64,000 bases of DNA from positions 1-64,000 of IMG/VR virus record IMGVR_UViG_3300024180_000003. The stretch is one strand, 5' to 3'. The notes beneath the pieces are model-generated. The model saw only the letters and a program-made list of their open reading frames with translations. It searched no databases and had not been told where the DNA came from. Origin of the DNA: a virus. Each line of letters begins with the position of its first letter. The stretch's first letter is position 1. A program made the translations under genes and the position numbers. Positions 52,790-62,477 of the stretch are shown here, piece by piece.

Positions 52790-54601
52790 TTAAAGTGTAC
52801 CGTCTTGTGATCCTGATATGTATGTGTTAAATATAAACCCTTGGTTGTTAGTTTCTACTATAACCATATCATCAGGAGCATCTTTTACTTTATCTGGGTT
52901 TAGTACAAATATTGCATTAGAAAAAGGTATAACTCTATTCCCTTCTATGTCTATTAACCTATCTCCTGATGCTAGTGAAATTATGTGGTTACCGTTTGCT
53001 ACTTTTCCTGCGGTGTTATTTGCGTTTCCATCTGGTCCTCTACCTCTTAGCACCTGTACTGTTAATACTTCCCTTATTACTGTTCCGCCGGCATCGTACT
53101 TTGTAGCTACGGATACAATTTGCATATACTCTTTTATATCTGCTCCGGCTGAACTTTCGGAAACAAACGAAAGTAGATCTCCTGGTAGTATTTTTTGACC
53201 GTACCCTTCTTTCCATATATCAAAATGGTTTGTTGTAGACGATTCTATTTCATAAGCGTTTCCACCAGTATAAAACTCACCTACGTTTCCAACTCTTGTT
53301 GCTGGTTTATCTCTAAGGCCTGTAAATGATATCTCTTCAATTGCATTTTCATACTCTTTTCTTAATCCGTCTGAACCTGATATCCCGTTTAATAACATGT
53401 TTATATTAAACCATGATCTACCGTAAGATGGTGTGTTATCAAAGGAACTAGATATGGAACCTTCAGTTAACCTTAATACTTTAATAGTTTGGGCGTTTAT
53501 AGCAGAATCTATTCCACTGAATTCTTCTTTGGAAGTTTTAGATCCTCTGTACCTTGCATTAGATATACCTGTTGATGTATAGTTAGAATCTTGAACTTCA
53601 GCGTGTTCTGCGTAAGGTGTAAACTCTGGTGTTGCATATCTTACTTCGGTGTAGTTTGTTGTTCTGTCTAACGATGTTAACGTTCCTATAATTTTTTTAG
53701 GTGGTGTTAGACCAGGGTAACTAAGTCCTGGATTGTTTATTACTTTTATTCTGGTATGTACAAAATCACCGTAGCTACCAGATGGGATTACTTGTCTATA
53801 AGGAAAAACAGTCTTTAAATATCTACCGTCAATATACTCTACTTGTGCTAATGTATGTGCTACACCAACACCAGTAAAGTCACTTTCTGGGTTAATTTCA
53901 AGTTTAACTGCAAAAAGGTGGTTGTACTTATCCGTGGGGTCTTCTAATATTACTGCACCGTTTACGTTTCCTAGTGCGTTTACAATTGAGTCCCTAGTTA
54001 CAGAGACTTCTATGTCTATATCGTTTCTAAATGGAGCTGGTGCTGTAACGACAGTACCTGCGCCTCCACTTGTGCTAAATACTGTGTTATTAAGAAATGT
54101 GTTATGATCCTCGTCATTAAATCCGATCCTGTTAACTTCTATTCCGACTGCAGCGTTAAAGTTAGAAGGGTGTACAGTGCCTGCAGATCTATTTAACTTA
54201 TACCTTTTAGTACCTGTTCGAATCTCTTCTGAATTACTTATTAATACGTTGTAATCATTGTTATAGAAGTTTTCTGACATAAATGGGTCAAATGTAACAG
54301 ATGATGATAAGCTTGAAGATATATCAGCAAACGTAAGATCTACGTTATCAATGAAGAAGTAATTGCCTTTTTTTGTTGCTGATATCTTTTTAAATGAGCT
54401 GAAATCTCCTGAGCTTGTTATTCTCATTTTTAAACTCTGTAGGTTTTGTAGTGTAGGCACTACGTCAATCCCTCCAATAGCATTTTCATGTACCGTAAGA
54501 GCTCGTACTATATGGTCTCCAGACAATGAATCTACATTATAGAATGCTCTAATTTCTCCATTATTTGGGTTTGTGTTTGCAAATTGTGTTATGTTAGCCA
54601 T
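52790..54601 (-). CDS. Large virion structural protein
   Basis: A 603-residue protein starting MANITQFANTNPNNGEIRAF. It is strand-rich throughout, with segments such as YEIESSTTNHFDIWKEGYGQ and QKILPGDLLSFVSESSAGAD that resemble baseplate or tail proteins of marine myoviruses. No enzyme motif is seen. It lies 24 bases after the giant 1925-residue protein and before the 219-residue protein in the tail cluster. Specific identity is not assigned. Confidence 0.75.
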   Translation of the reverse strand: MANITQFANTNPNNGEIRAFYNVDSLSGDHIVRALTVHENAIGGIDVVPTLQNLQSLKMRITSSGDFSSFKKISATKKGNYFFIDNVDLTFADISSSLSSSVTFDPFMSENFYNNDYNVLISNSEEIRTGTKRYKLNRSAGTVHPSNFNAAVGIEVNRIGFNDEDHNTFLNNTVFSTSGGAGTVVTAPAPFRNDIDIEVSVTRDSIVNALGNVNGAVILEDPTDKYNHLFAVKLEINPESDFTGVGVAHTLAQVEYIDGRYLKTVFPYRQVIPSGSYGDFVHTRIKVINNPGLSYPGLTPPKKIIGTLTSLDRTTNYTEVRYATPEFTPYAEHAEVQDSNYTSTGISNARYRGSKTSKEEFSGIDSAINAQTIKVLRLTEGSISSSFDNTPSYGRSWFNINMLLNGISGSDGLRKEYENAIEEISFTGLRDKPATRVGNVGEFYTGGNAYEIESSTTNHFDIWKEGYGQKILPGDLLSFVSESSAGADIKEYMQIVSVATKYDAGGTVIREVLTVQVLRGRGPDGNANNTAGKVANGNHIISLASGDRLIDIEGNRVIPFSNAIFVLNPDKVKDAPDDMVIVETNNQGFIFNTYISGSQDGTL

Positions 54602-54625
54602 ATTACTATTCTATATTATTTATCT

Positions 54626-57600
54626 TTACTTTGTATTATGAGATAGTATACCGTTACTTATATATGTACGACATTTTTCTACTGTTAGGCTTACTACCTT
54701 TTGTTTCGCCCCTTCTTTTATACTTCTTATTATCTTTCCTGATGCTTTTTGTTCTACTTTTATATCCCTTAAGGCAATAAATTTATTTTCTTCTTCTATA
54801 TATACCCTATGTCCTGGAGTGGCTATAAGTACTGTCCCATCTTCAAATTCAATTTCTAATGTTTCTTTTTCTGCTGATGAGATTTCCTTACGTATAATTA
54901 TATCTTCAAACCATTCTAATGTATCTTCATGTTGAGTTCTAATAATATCTCCGACCTGTAATTCTTCAGCTAGTTTTTGTTTACCGGTTTTCATTAGAAT
55001 ATTGGTGTCCATACTAACACAGAGTTCATCCTGTGACCAGCCTTGGCTAGGACCCATTATGTAAGTGTATCCGTCTTTAACAATTTTTTTCCTGTAGGCT
55101 CCATATCGTGTGTTAGTTCCAGAATTTTCTGTAACGATAGCTGTGAAAACATTACTATTTCCTTTACCGTAAGTTCTATTTCCCAAATACGAATAGTATG
55201 GGTTATATGCTTGAAGAAAGTTACCAGGTGACAGCGATTGCATTTCGTAGTCAGTATTTCCTACGTATCCTCCGTTCTGTTTTGCTCTTACATAGGTTGA
55301 ACCTGTTTGTGCGTAACCGGTTAGATTAATATAAGTTGGTGGGGTTCCTGCGCCAGTTGCGTTTTCCCAATCATAATCATATTCTGGTTTATGTGTTACA
55401 GATGCTGTGTGGTATGCTCCTACGTTACCGAAGGTGTCAGTAAGGTATACATATCCATAGACAGTATTACCGTAAGTAGGGCTTGAGAAATCTTGACTTG
55501 CAAAGTCGTTTATAAAGACACTTGATGTTCCTGGAGTTGCTGATGAAGCACTTATATATGTTGAGGTTGCTGTTCGTTGAGTTGCTCCAGTGTGGTTTCC
55601 GTCAAAAATTACTGAGACTGTACCGTTAAAGTCTACAGAGTGATGCACTTGTACTTTGTATGCAGCAGTGTAGTTTATAGACTGTGTTAGAAGTAACATA
55701 GCGCTTTCTTTAACTGCAAAGTATCCTGAGTACCCTGAAGGAACTGCTACTTGTTTAGGAATCACTTTCCCATGGTGGTGTGCTGCTGTGTGTACTGTTG
55801 ATTCTGGTGATACATTACCTACTGCGTCTCTTAGTTTAACACTTAGTGTGATATCGTCTCCATCTGATAAGGTAGAACAGTTTATACTTCCAAAAACGGA
55901 TGTATTAACAACGCCAAGGCTAGAATAAGCTTCATTACTACTTTCATCTGATGCAGTTACTATCATTGTAGTACCTACTTCACAGTTATATGCTCTGAAG
56001 GGAACGGCAGAAACGTTATTAGATGTTATCGAAGAATTATACCATGCTGATGAAGGAGCAAGAGGAGCGGTACTGTCTAGTGTACCACAGTTCGTTATAC
56101 TAAGGATAGTTCCATCTGTCTCTATCTCCATTGCAAATTTTTCAACTGTATTACCTGTTTGTATTGCTGTACTATAGAAATCTCCTGTTCCATTTCCTGC
56201 AAAAACTGTAGCACCGTTGATATCTAAATAAACTTTATCACTTCCGTTTGCTAAAGGTGGAGATGTAGTCCCATCATGGTAGAATTGATATGCATCTGAT
56301 ATTAATGTAAAAGCACCACACGCAGCAATATTAGTGTTATACTCCGTAGGATTACTGCTGTCCATTATGAATAGTGATTCTAATACATCAGCACTACTTT
56401 GCTCTACTGGGGTTATATTAAATTTTGTTACTGGGTGAGATAAGTATTTAAATGGGTTATTAACATTTAATTCTCCGTCTGTTATAGTAATAGTAGAGCC
56501 TGATAGCTCTCCATTATACTTCGGAGATTCATCTGCTATGTTTTTTGTAACAGAACCACTTATAGTCTTCACTTCCTCGTTATAGAACGTAGTAGCATTA
56601 TGTCTTATATTAGTTCTTGACTTATTCTTTCCTCCACTCCAGTTAGGTATTGGATATGAATTACTATTTAACATGTAGGTCGGCATAACCGAGTTAAGTG
56701 TAGAAGGGTTAGAGGCTATGTTTCCTGATGTTCCTAGCTGTTTTTGTGATATTCTTAACGTATCTCCTTCTTCAAATTTAGTTACTATATCTAAGTTAAA
56801 TCTAAACTTCTGTCCATTAGGGCTATCTATAGCTTCTTTAAATGCTAATGCTTTTGTTGCTGCTGAACTACTGTATGGTATTATTACTCCAACTTGACTA
56901 CTGTAAATATCCCCAGGTGTTCCTGAGCGTCGTACTACGTAGTGTTTTGTTAAAAGAGGTAGTACATTAGATGTAAGAATTAAACTAGTTGTAGCCTGTG
57001 TAGGAGAGTAGTCAGAGTATTTAAATGTAATGTCTACAAATGCTGCTGTAGGTTCTTCAATAATAAAACCGTTTAACGGGGTGTAAAATTTATGTATTTC
57101 TTTCTTAACACCTATAGAACCTGATTGTTCAAATGCTGATAGAATTACATCGTTCGGTAGTGGATCAAAAGAGTGGTAATCGCTACTGTCATTAAATCTA
57201 GCAGACCATCTGCTACTTGAGTTCTGTAGGTTGTAAGCTATACATACTAAATTCGGGTGGTGTATATCGGCATCAAATGAAGTATTCCCTGGGAACCTAT
57301 TGTCTATTGATTCAGAACTAAACATTATGTAGAAGTCTTGATGTAGACTTGCAATAGAACCTGTAGGGTGTATTTCGTAGGGTGTGCCTACAAACTTATC
57401 TTTTATAACTGGATCTACTCCTATTACATTACCTGGTTTATATACTTCTTCTATATTGTACTCAGTTCCATCTGGATGGTAAAATACTGTACCCTGTGGG
57501 ACTATTTCACCAAAGTCTGCTGATCCAGTAGCAAAATTTATATGAAAATTAATATCTGAATGTCCCCCTACCTTACCTGGGCTGAAATTAACAGGTAGCC

Positions 57601-60403
57601 CTTTTAGGTGTTTATTTTCCGGTAATACCTTATCATTGTACGCTCCTGCTGAAGAACCTGTTACAAAAGCTGTATCTATACTTGCTGAGTAAGTATTATC
57701 AGTTCCTTCGACTGAGGGTGATTTAATTTTGGATCGTTCTAAACTATGTGGCTGTATGATAATACCTACATCTAAATTTGCATTAGAGGGTACAAAATCT
57801 TTAATCATTTTAAAGAGTACGTTATCGTAGAATTTAAAAATACGTACAAAATCTTTTAGATTGTAATTTAAATACTCTTTTCCTAAATCCGGAAAAATAT
57901 TGTACTTCAGTCTCTCTAGCGTATACTTAAACTTATAATCAGGTGATTCATAAACATCTTTATTAAGATCTCTAGGATCTCCAATCCAATGATCTAGACT
58001 AAACTGTGCTTGTGTGTAGTTTGCTCTTATTAAGTCTGCTTGTTCATTAATGTACTTATTTAACACTGTTGAAGGTGAAAACCCTACTTCTACTTTTCTT
58101 GACTTATATATGTTAGTAGATTGTCTATTTCCTTGTGGATTTTCTAATGTTATTGATCTATTACCAGTTAGTACTTTTCCATCTTCTGGGATGGATGGTA
58201 TTACTGTTACGCTGTTTAAAGAAGATGTATAGGCATTTTCCGGTCCAAAATATATCGAGTCTTCATGCTGCCCGAATGTTTTAATTGTTAAAAAGTCTTT
58301 AGGTATACCAAAGCAGTTTATAAGTGCTCTTAGTCCCCGTTCTGTACCTTTTGATTTAAGTAAAAGTGGTATGTTGTGGTAGAGTCTTTTATATACACTT
58401 GCTTCATAATCTTTTGTAGATATAGATTTGCCGGTAGAAGTGGTGCCACCTGTAAATGCAGTTGACATTCCTCCGGATAGTTGACCTGCTCCATAAAAGC
58501 TAGAACCTGTTATCCATGCTATATTTCCTTGCGGTCCTGCTATTGTTTGTTTTATTACTATCTCTCCAGCTATAGATGTTGATTCATAAGTAAATTCTCC
58601 ACCGTGTCCATTACTACTTTTTATAGCATTATTAAATCGATACTCTCTTGCAACTGCTCCAGTGTAAACACCTGCATTTCCTATATAAAATAATGTATTA
58701 CCTGTTGCTGCATCTATAGTAGATGTTTTTGATACATCGTTAGTAGCTTGGTATGTAATTGTTGTTCCTTGTACAGAAGTTAAAGTAATTGTCATATTAC
58801 TATCTGCAGTATTTGAATCACTTCTAAATCTTATAAAGCCACTTGCAAATTCTGCTTCAGTAAAAGGACCTGCGTAGTGATTTATTACTTCGCTTTGACT
58901 ACCGCTATCGTATGTATCCTGTATAATGTAACTGAATAAGTCGTTTGTGCCTTCAACAGAATTATACAGTTTTATTCCCATACTCTTTACTGCCTCCTGT
59001 ACTAAGTCTTTAGATATACCGTAATCTAACCTGTTATCTGTATCGTACTTATCTGTTAGAGCTTTAGTGTATATCCATAAGTTATCGTAATGCTGACCGA
59101 GCATATGAGTAAATGTAATAGCTGCTTTATTATTATCATCGTCTGCTATATATTCTGGTAGAAATCCGGTCAATACATCTAGATTTCTTGCATCATAAGA
59201 AGATGCAGATGTTATCTGTTCGTCAAACCACGCTACCGATGCTGTATTACTTATCTCTAAATTTACATAAGGTTTATCATCATTAGACTTAGGCCACGAC
59301 TTAGATCCACTTTCATAGTATAGGAACCTTTCATAGTGATCAAAATTATTTACTATACCATCTATTAGGTTCCTTGTTGCTACTATACTTCCGCTTGCTG
59401 CTACTGTGTTAGGATTGTTAATTCCTTGTTCTGTAAGTAGGTCACTCTCATATGCTTCTAGTAGACTTACTTTATATTTAAAGTTTCTAAGTCTTTCTTC
59501 AGCAGAAGAAAAGTGAATAAAGTTTTCATACTCTCTATGGTCTATGCCGATGTTGGCACTCTTTTCATTTATGAGTGAAAATAATTCTTTATTAGAGTTA
59601 TTAGATTCATAACTAAATAAATCATTTAATTTAAAGTACTCTGTAGGTGTACTGTCTTGAGTCTCTAATTCTACAGAAAAGTTTGCTTGTCTTAGCTTTG
59701 GAGCCTGTCTTTCTTCTTCCTCTATATCAGGTATAACTAAAGTAGCTATTGAATCTGATACTTTTTCTACTAGTTGAACATCACTCTTAATATCATATTT
59801 ATCAGGTAATGGTTCATACAGTCTAAGTGCAACTGTGTATTTGTTATCTAGTTGGAATGTATCTATATTTGTTACTATCAGAAGATCATTATCTCCCATG
59901 TTAAGGGAAAGTTCTTCAAAGTAACTCTTACTCTTTATCTTTTCTTTTAGTTCGTCTGTTCTATTAATTAACTCGTTAACTTTTATCTTATCGGAATAAA
60001 GTAAAACTTCTTTACGGTCTGTTGATATACTGTGTATGTATAAATCTTGCTTACCGTTACCTATTGTGAATACATCGTTTAAAAAGTGAAATAGTACCTT
60101 TACTTTAGTACGTGCAAATCCTTGCTGTATGGCTAGTTCAGCAGGTTTTAATTCTATTTCTGTTGATTTTTGATCTTCTGTGGGTATACTTAGGTTTGGA
60201 ACCGGAAGTGAGTAGTTATACGAAGAGTACAGTCTATAATTATTTACCGTATAGAAGTGAGTCTCAATATAATGCTTATTAAAGTCAAACTCCTTGTTAA
60301 CTTTAAAATTGTCTATTAAATTAAGATCCTTACTTGAGTATTTCTCTACATCAGGTAAGCTATTAGCAATAATATCTTGTGAAGTGTATGTTACTTTAGC
60401 CAT
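54626..60403 (-). CDS. Giant tail/baseplate protein with C-terminal intein-like domain
   Basis: A 1925-residue protein starting MAKVTYTSQDIIANSLPDVE. The N-terminal 1000 residues contain blocks I recall from large structural proteins of T4-like marine phages (YHNIPLLLKSKGTERGLRAL, INCFGIPKDFLTIKTFGQHE). Residues about 1446-1670 hold two Ig-like modules with DAVGNVS and DTFGNVG. Residues 1795-1923 form a Hint/intein domain, leaving only Thr-Lys after it. I infer a long multi-domain structural protein of the baseplate or tail. The intein is described separately. The gene is followed after 24 bases by the 603-residue protein. Confidence 0.8.
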   Translation of the reverse strand: MAKVTYTSQDIIANSLPDVEKYSSKDLNLIDNFKVNKEFDFNKHYIETHFYTVNNYRLYSSYNYSLPVPNLSIPTEDQKSTEIELKPAELAIQQGFARTKVKVLFHFLNDVFTIGNGKQDLYIHSISTDRKEVLLYSDKIKVNELINRTDELKEKIKSKSYFEELSLNMGDNDLLIVTNIDTFQLDNKYTVALRLYEPLPDKYDIKSDVQLVEKVSDSIATLVIPDIEEEERQAPKLRQANFSVELETQDSTPTEYFKLNDLFSYESNNSNKELFSLINEKSANIGIDHREYENFIHFSSAEERLRNFKYKVSLLEAYESDLLTEQGINNPNTVAASGSIVATRNLIDGIVNNFDHYERFLYYESGSKSWPKSNDDKPYVNLEISNTASVAWFDEQITSASSYDARNLDVLTGFLPEYIADDDNNKAAITFTHMLGQHYDNLWIYTKALTDKYDTDNRLDYGISKDLVQEAVKSMGIKLYNSVEGTNDLFSYIIQDTYDSGSQSEVINHYAGPFTEAEFASGFIRFRSDSNTADSNMTITLTSVQGTTITYQATNDVSKTSTIDAATGNTLFYIGNAGVYTGAVAREYRFNNAIKSSNGHGGEFTYESTSIAGEIVIKQTIAGPQGNIAWITGSSFYGAGQLSGGMSTAFTGGTTSTGKSISTKDYEASVYKRLYHNIPLLLKSKGTERGLRALINCFGIPKDFLTIKTFGQHEDSIYFGPENAYTSSLNSVTVIPSIPEDGKVLTGNRSITLENPQGNRQSTNIYKSRKVEVGFSPSTVLNKYINEQADLIRANYTQAQFSLDHWIGDPRDLNKDVYESPDYKFKYTLERLKYNIFPDLGKEYLNYNLKDFVRIFKFYDNVLFKMIKDFVPSNANLDVGIIIQPHSLERSKIKSPSVEGTDNTYSASIDTAFVTGSSAGAYNDKVLPENKHLKGLPVNFSPGKVGGHSDINFHINFATGSADFGEIVPQGTVFYHPDGTEYNIEEVYKPGNVIGVDPVIKDKFVGTPYEIHPTGSIASLHQDFYIMFSSESIDNRFPGNTSFDADIHHPNLVCIAYNLQNSSSRWSARFNDSSDYHSFDPLPNDVILSAFEQSGSIGVKKEIHKFYTPLNGFIIEEPTAAFVDITFKYSDYSPTQATTSLILTSNVLPLLTKHYVVRRSGTPGDIYSSQVGVIIPYSSSAATKALAFKEAIDSPNGQKFRFNLDIVTKFEEGDTLRISQKQLGTSGNIASNPSTLNSVMPTYMLNSNSYPIPNWSGGKNKSRTNIRHNATTFYNEEVKTISGSVTKNIADESPKYNGELSGSTITITDGELNVNNPFKYLSHPVTKFNITPVEQSSADVLESLFIMDSSNPTEYNTNIAACGAFTLISDAYQFYHDGTTSPPLANGSDKVYLDINGATVFAGNGTGDFYSTAIQTGNTVEKFAMEIETDGTILSITNCGTLDSTAPLAPSSAWYNSSITSNNVSAVPFRAYNCEVGTTMIVTASDESSNEAYSSLGVVNTSVFGSINCSTLSDGDDITLSVKLRDAVGNVSPESTVHTAAHHHGKVIPKQVAVPSGYSGYFAVKESAMLLLTQSINYTAAYKVQVHHSVDFNGTVSVIFDGNHTGATQRTATSTYISASSATPGTSSVFINDFASQDFSSPTYGNTVYGYVYLTDTFGNVGAYHTASVTHKPEYDYDWENATGAGTPPTYINLTGYAQTGSTYVRAKQNGGYVGNTDYEMQSLSPGNFLQAYNPYYSYLGNRTYGKGNSNVFTAIVTENSGTNTRYGAYRKKIVKDGYTYIMGPSQGWSQDELCVSMDTNILMKTGKQKLAEELQVGDIIRTQHEDTLEWFEDIIIRKEISSAEKETLEIEFEDGTVLIATPGHRVYIEEENKFIALRDIKVEQKASGKIIRSIKEGAKQKVVSLTVEKCRTYISNGILSHNTK
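54635..55021 (-). other. Mini-intein / Hint domain at the end of the giant structural protein
   Basis: Residues 1795-1923 of the 1925-residue protein. Block A begins CVSMDTNILMKTGKQKL with Cys1, followed by ELQVGDII. Block B is LIATPGHRVYI with TxxH. Blocks F and G are VVSLTVEKCRTYISNG and ILSHN, with the penultimate His and final Asn. The next residue is Thr, a residue that supports splicing, then Lys and stop. At 129 residues there is no room for a homing endonuclease. All catalytic residues for protein splicing are present, so it could splice to leave Thr-Lys or act as a bacterial-intein-like cleavage domain. Confidence 0.85.
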
Positions 60404-60434
60404 TTACTTTTTTTATTTTAATCTATTTACTACT

Positions 60435-61424
60435 TTATAATAACCTATATCCAACTTCGTTTTCAGCATCAGGATCGTTAAATGTTATAAGCCTAAAAGA
60501 TACTTTGTTATTCATACTTCCTGTTTTGTTTGCTGCTTCAACAATTGCATCAGCTTTATACCCTGCTTGTTTTAACTCTTCTACAAAAAAGTCTAATGTC
60601 ATTTCCTTTGATTCCCTCGGTGTTGCAGGTATAAAGTAGGAACTATCTCCGCCTCTTCTTGAATTCCAGTCTCCTTTATCTGATGAATCTTTTCCGAACA
60701 TCCAGTAGAATTTATTTTTATAGTTATTTGCTATCGCTCTAACCCATGTAGGTCCTCTATGCCAGTGAAAAATATTAATGGTATTGTTATGTTTCATATA
60801 ATTATATGCTCGACCTAATACCTGGTTACCGTCTTTGAATATACTAATAAGTTCATCTACATCTGCTTGGGAAGATGCTGCTTGTGCTTCTGCTTCTGCT
60901 GCTTGTGCATCTGCTGTAGCTTGTGCTTCTGCTTGGGCGGCGTTTGCTTCTTGTGCTGCTTCTGCTGCACTGTTAGCTATTGTGTTTGCAGTTTCTAGTG
61001 CAACTATATTTGCATTTGCTGCTGCTAGATCTGCTTGTAATAAAGCAACTTTTTCTACATCCTCGTAAGATATTTCGTTACCTGTTGCTAATTGTATTTC
61101 TAATTCAGCAATTCGTCTATTTCCATCTAATATCTGCTGTCGCAATTGTGCTACTTCATCAAGTAGTGGTTGAATTGATTCTAACTGCCTATCAATTTGG
61201 TACAGTTCTGAACTTTTTTCTACTAGGTACTGATGACTATCTCTTTCTCCTTCTACGGGTATTAGCAAATATAGTTTCGAGTACAGTCTAAAGAGCTCTT
61301 CTATTGTGTCAGGGTCTACAATAGGTTCGGGTTCTTTAAAAAAAGTAAACTTACTATCGATAGTGTTCCTAAATGAACTCTTATCAAATACTGTTTTTGA
61401 TATTTTTACTTTTTTACTATCCAT
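60435..61424 (-). CDS. Structural protein with Ala-rich coiled coil
   Basis: A 329-residue protein starting MDSKKVKISKTVFDKSSFRN. Residues about 65-190 are a long coiled coil; the second half is Ala/Glu/Gln-rich (AAQEANAAQAEAQATADAQA). Residues about 195-329 form a compact domain with many aromatics (FHWHRGPTWVRAIANNY, FYWMFGKDSSDKGDW). A trimeric stalk plus tip, as in a tail spike or baseplate protein, would fit. The start of this gene overlaps the end of the DNRLRE-like gene by eight bases. Confidence 0.7.
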   Translation of the reverse strand: MDSKKVKISKTVFDKSSFRNTIDSKFTFFKEPEPIVDPDTIEELFRLYSKLYLLIPVEGERDSHQYLVEKSSELYQIDRQLESIQPLLDEVAQLRQQILDGNRRIAELEIQLATGNEISYEDVEKVALLQADLAAANANIVALETANTIANSAAEAAQEANAAQAEAQATADAQAAEAEAQAASSQADVDELISIFKDGNQVLGRAYNYMKHNNTINIFHWHRGPTWVRAIANNYKNKFYWMFGKDSSDKGDWNSRRGGDSSYFIPATPRESKEMTLDFFVEELKQAGYKADAIVEAANKTGSMNNKVSFRLITFNDPDAENEVGYRLL

Positions 61425-62475
61425 TTCTTACAATCTTAAAGATTTGGTCATTATCTATTACTACATCTGTTCCGTCTATTTCTGATTTTATTAATACCTT
61501 ATAAAATCTCTCTGGTTGAAGACCGTCTAAGTATATATCAAAATAGTTAGATTTACTATCACAGCTTAGTTTAGTAAACGTAGTATCAAAGTCAACTATC
61601 ATTTCCTCTGTAAACTCATCTCTAAGTCCCCAGTACGATGCAGTTGGTAGAGCATAATTAACAGTATATGCAGACGATGTAGTAAAGGTTCTAGTTGGAT
61701 AGTTTGGTCTTGAATTTACTCTAAACCTTACCTTTCCTTCATCTGCGTATTTACCTTTATTATTTTTTAAAGTAATAACTGCATCTGCATCTGTTAATGT
61801 TGGTAGTGAACCAGAATTATGACTAAAATCATCCCATTTTATTTCTAAATATGGTGGGTAGATTGTGTTGGTGTCGCTGGAATAGTATTTTAATCTTATA
61901 GATGCTGATGTAAAGTTTTCGTAAGCATCTTCTACTTTGAGTAGTAACCCATTGTTAGCTAGTGGACTGACATCTTTAGTCCATTCATTAACTGCGTTAG
62001 TTATATTTAAATCCAAGTCATAAGGTGTAGTTTTATCTAATGACTTAGATGCACTAACAATAACACCACTATTTGTACCTACATAATCTCCTCCTGCAGA
62101 TGACCAGTTAGTACCTGAGTCACTTGCTGTCCAAGAGCATCCACCTTTGCTTTCTGGGTTATCTCCAAGCTTACCTAATCCTTCTCCCCATGCTCTTGTA
62201 ATTACATGACTTTCTACTTTAAAGCTACTAGGTATTTCAGATGCAAAGTTTAAGAAACATTTTAAGCTAGCAGAAAAGTCTGAGCCTCCTGCTTTATCTG
62301 TTAATACTTCTTGTATATCTTCTGTTTTAAACTCAATTAATGCTCTAGCAGTAAACCCTGTTCCAGAAGATGGAAATCCACCTATTTCTAGTAACTCATC
62401 TCTACCGGTATTCTTATACGGGTATTGAGAGTATATTGTTGAGTCTTGAGTAGGAAAAATTCTGTATAGTGCCAT
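61417..62475 (-). CDS. Structural protein with DNRLRE-like domain
   Basis: A 352-residue protein starting MALYRIFPTQDSTIYSQYPY. The opening (F-PTQDSTIYSQYP, NTGRDELLEIGGF) and later VNEWTKDV and GLLLKVEDAYENFTSASIRL match the pattern of DNRLRE/CBM96-like beta-sandwich domains, often found in secreted and phage surface proteins. The C-terminal third is a second beta domain (GKVRFRVNSRPNYPTRTF). It is probably a baseplate or tail surface protein. It begins three bases after the gp6-like gene. Confidence 0.7.
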   Translation of the reverse strand: MALYRIFPTQDSTIYSQYPYKNTGRDELLEIGGFPSSGTGFTARALIEFKTEDIQEVLTDKAGGSDFSASLKCFLNFASEIPSSFKVESHVITRAWGEGLGKLGDNPESKGGCSWTASDSGTNWSSAGGDYVGTNSGVIVSASKSLDKTTPYDLDLNITNAVNEWTKDVSPLANNGLLLKVEDAYENFTSASIRLKYYSSDTNTIYPPYLEIKWDDFSHNSGSLPTLTDADAVITLKNNKGKYADEGKVRFRVNSRPNYPTRTFTTSSAYTVNYALPTASYWGLRDEFTEEMIVDFDTTFTKLSCDSKSNYFDIYLDGLQPERFYKVLIKSEIDGTDVVIDNDQIFKIVRNG

Positions 62476-62477
62476 TT

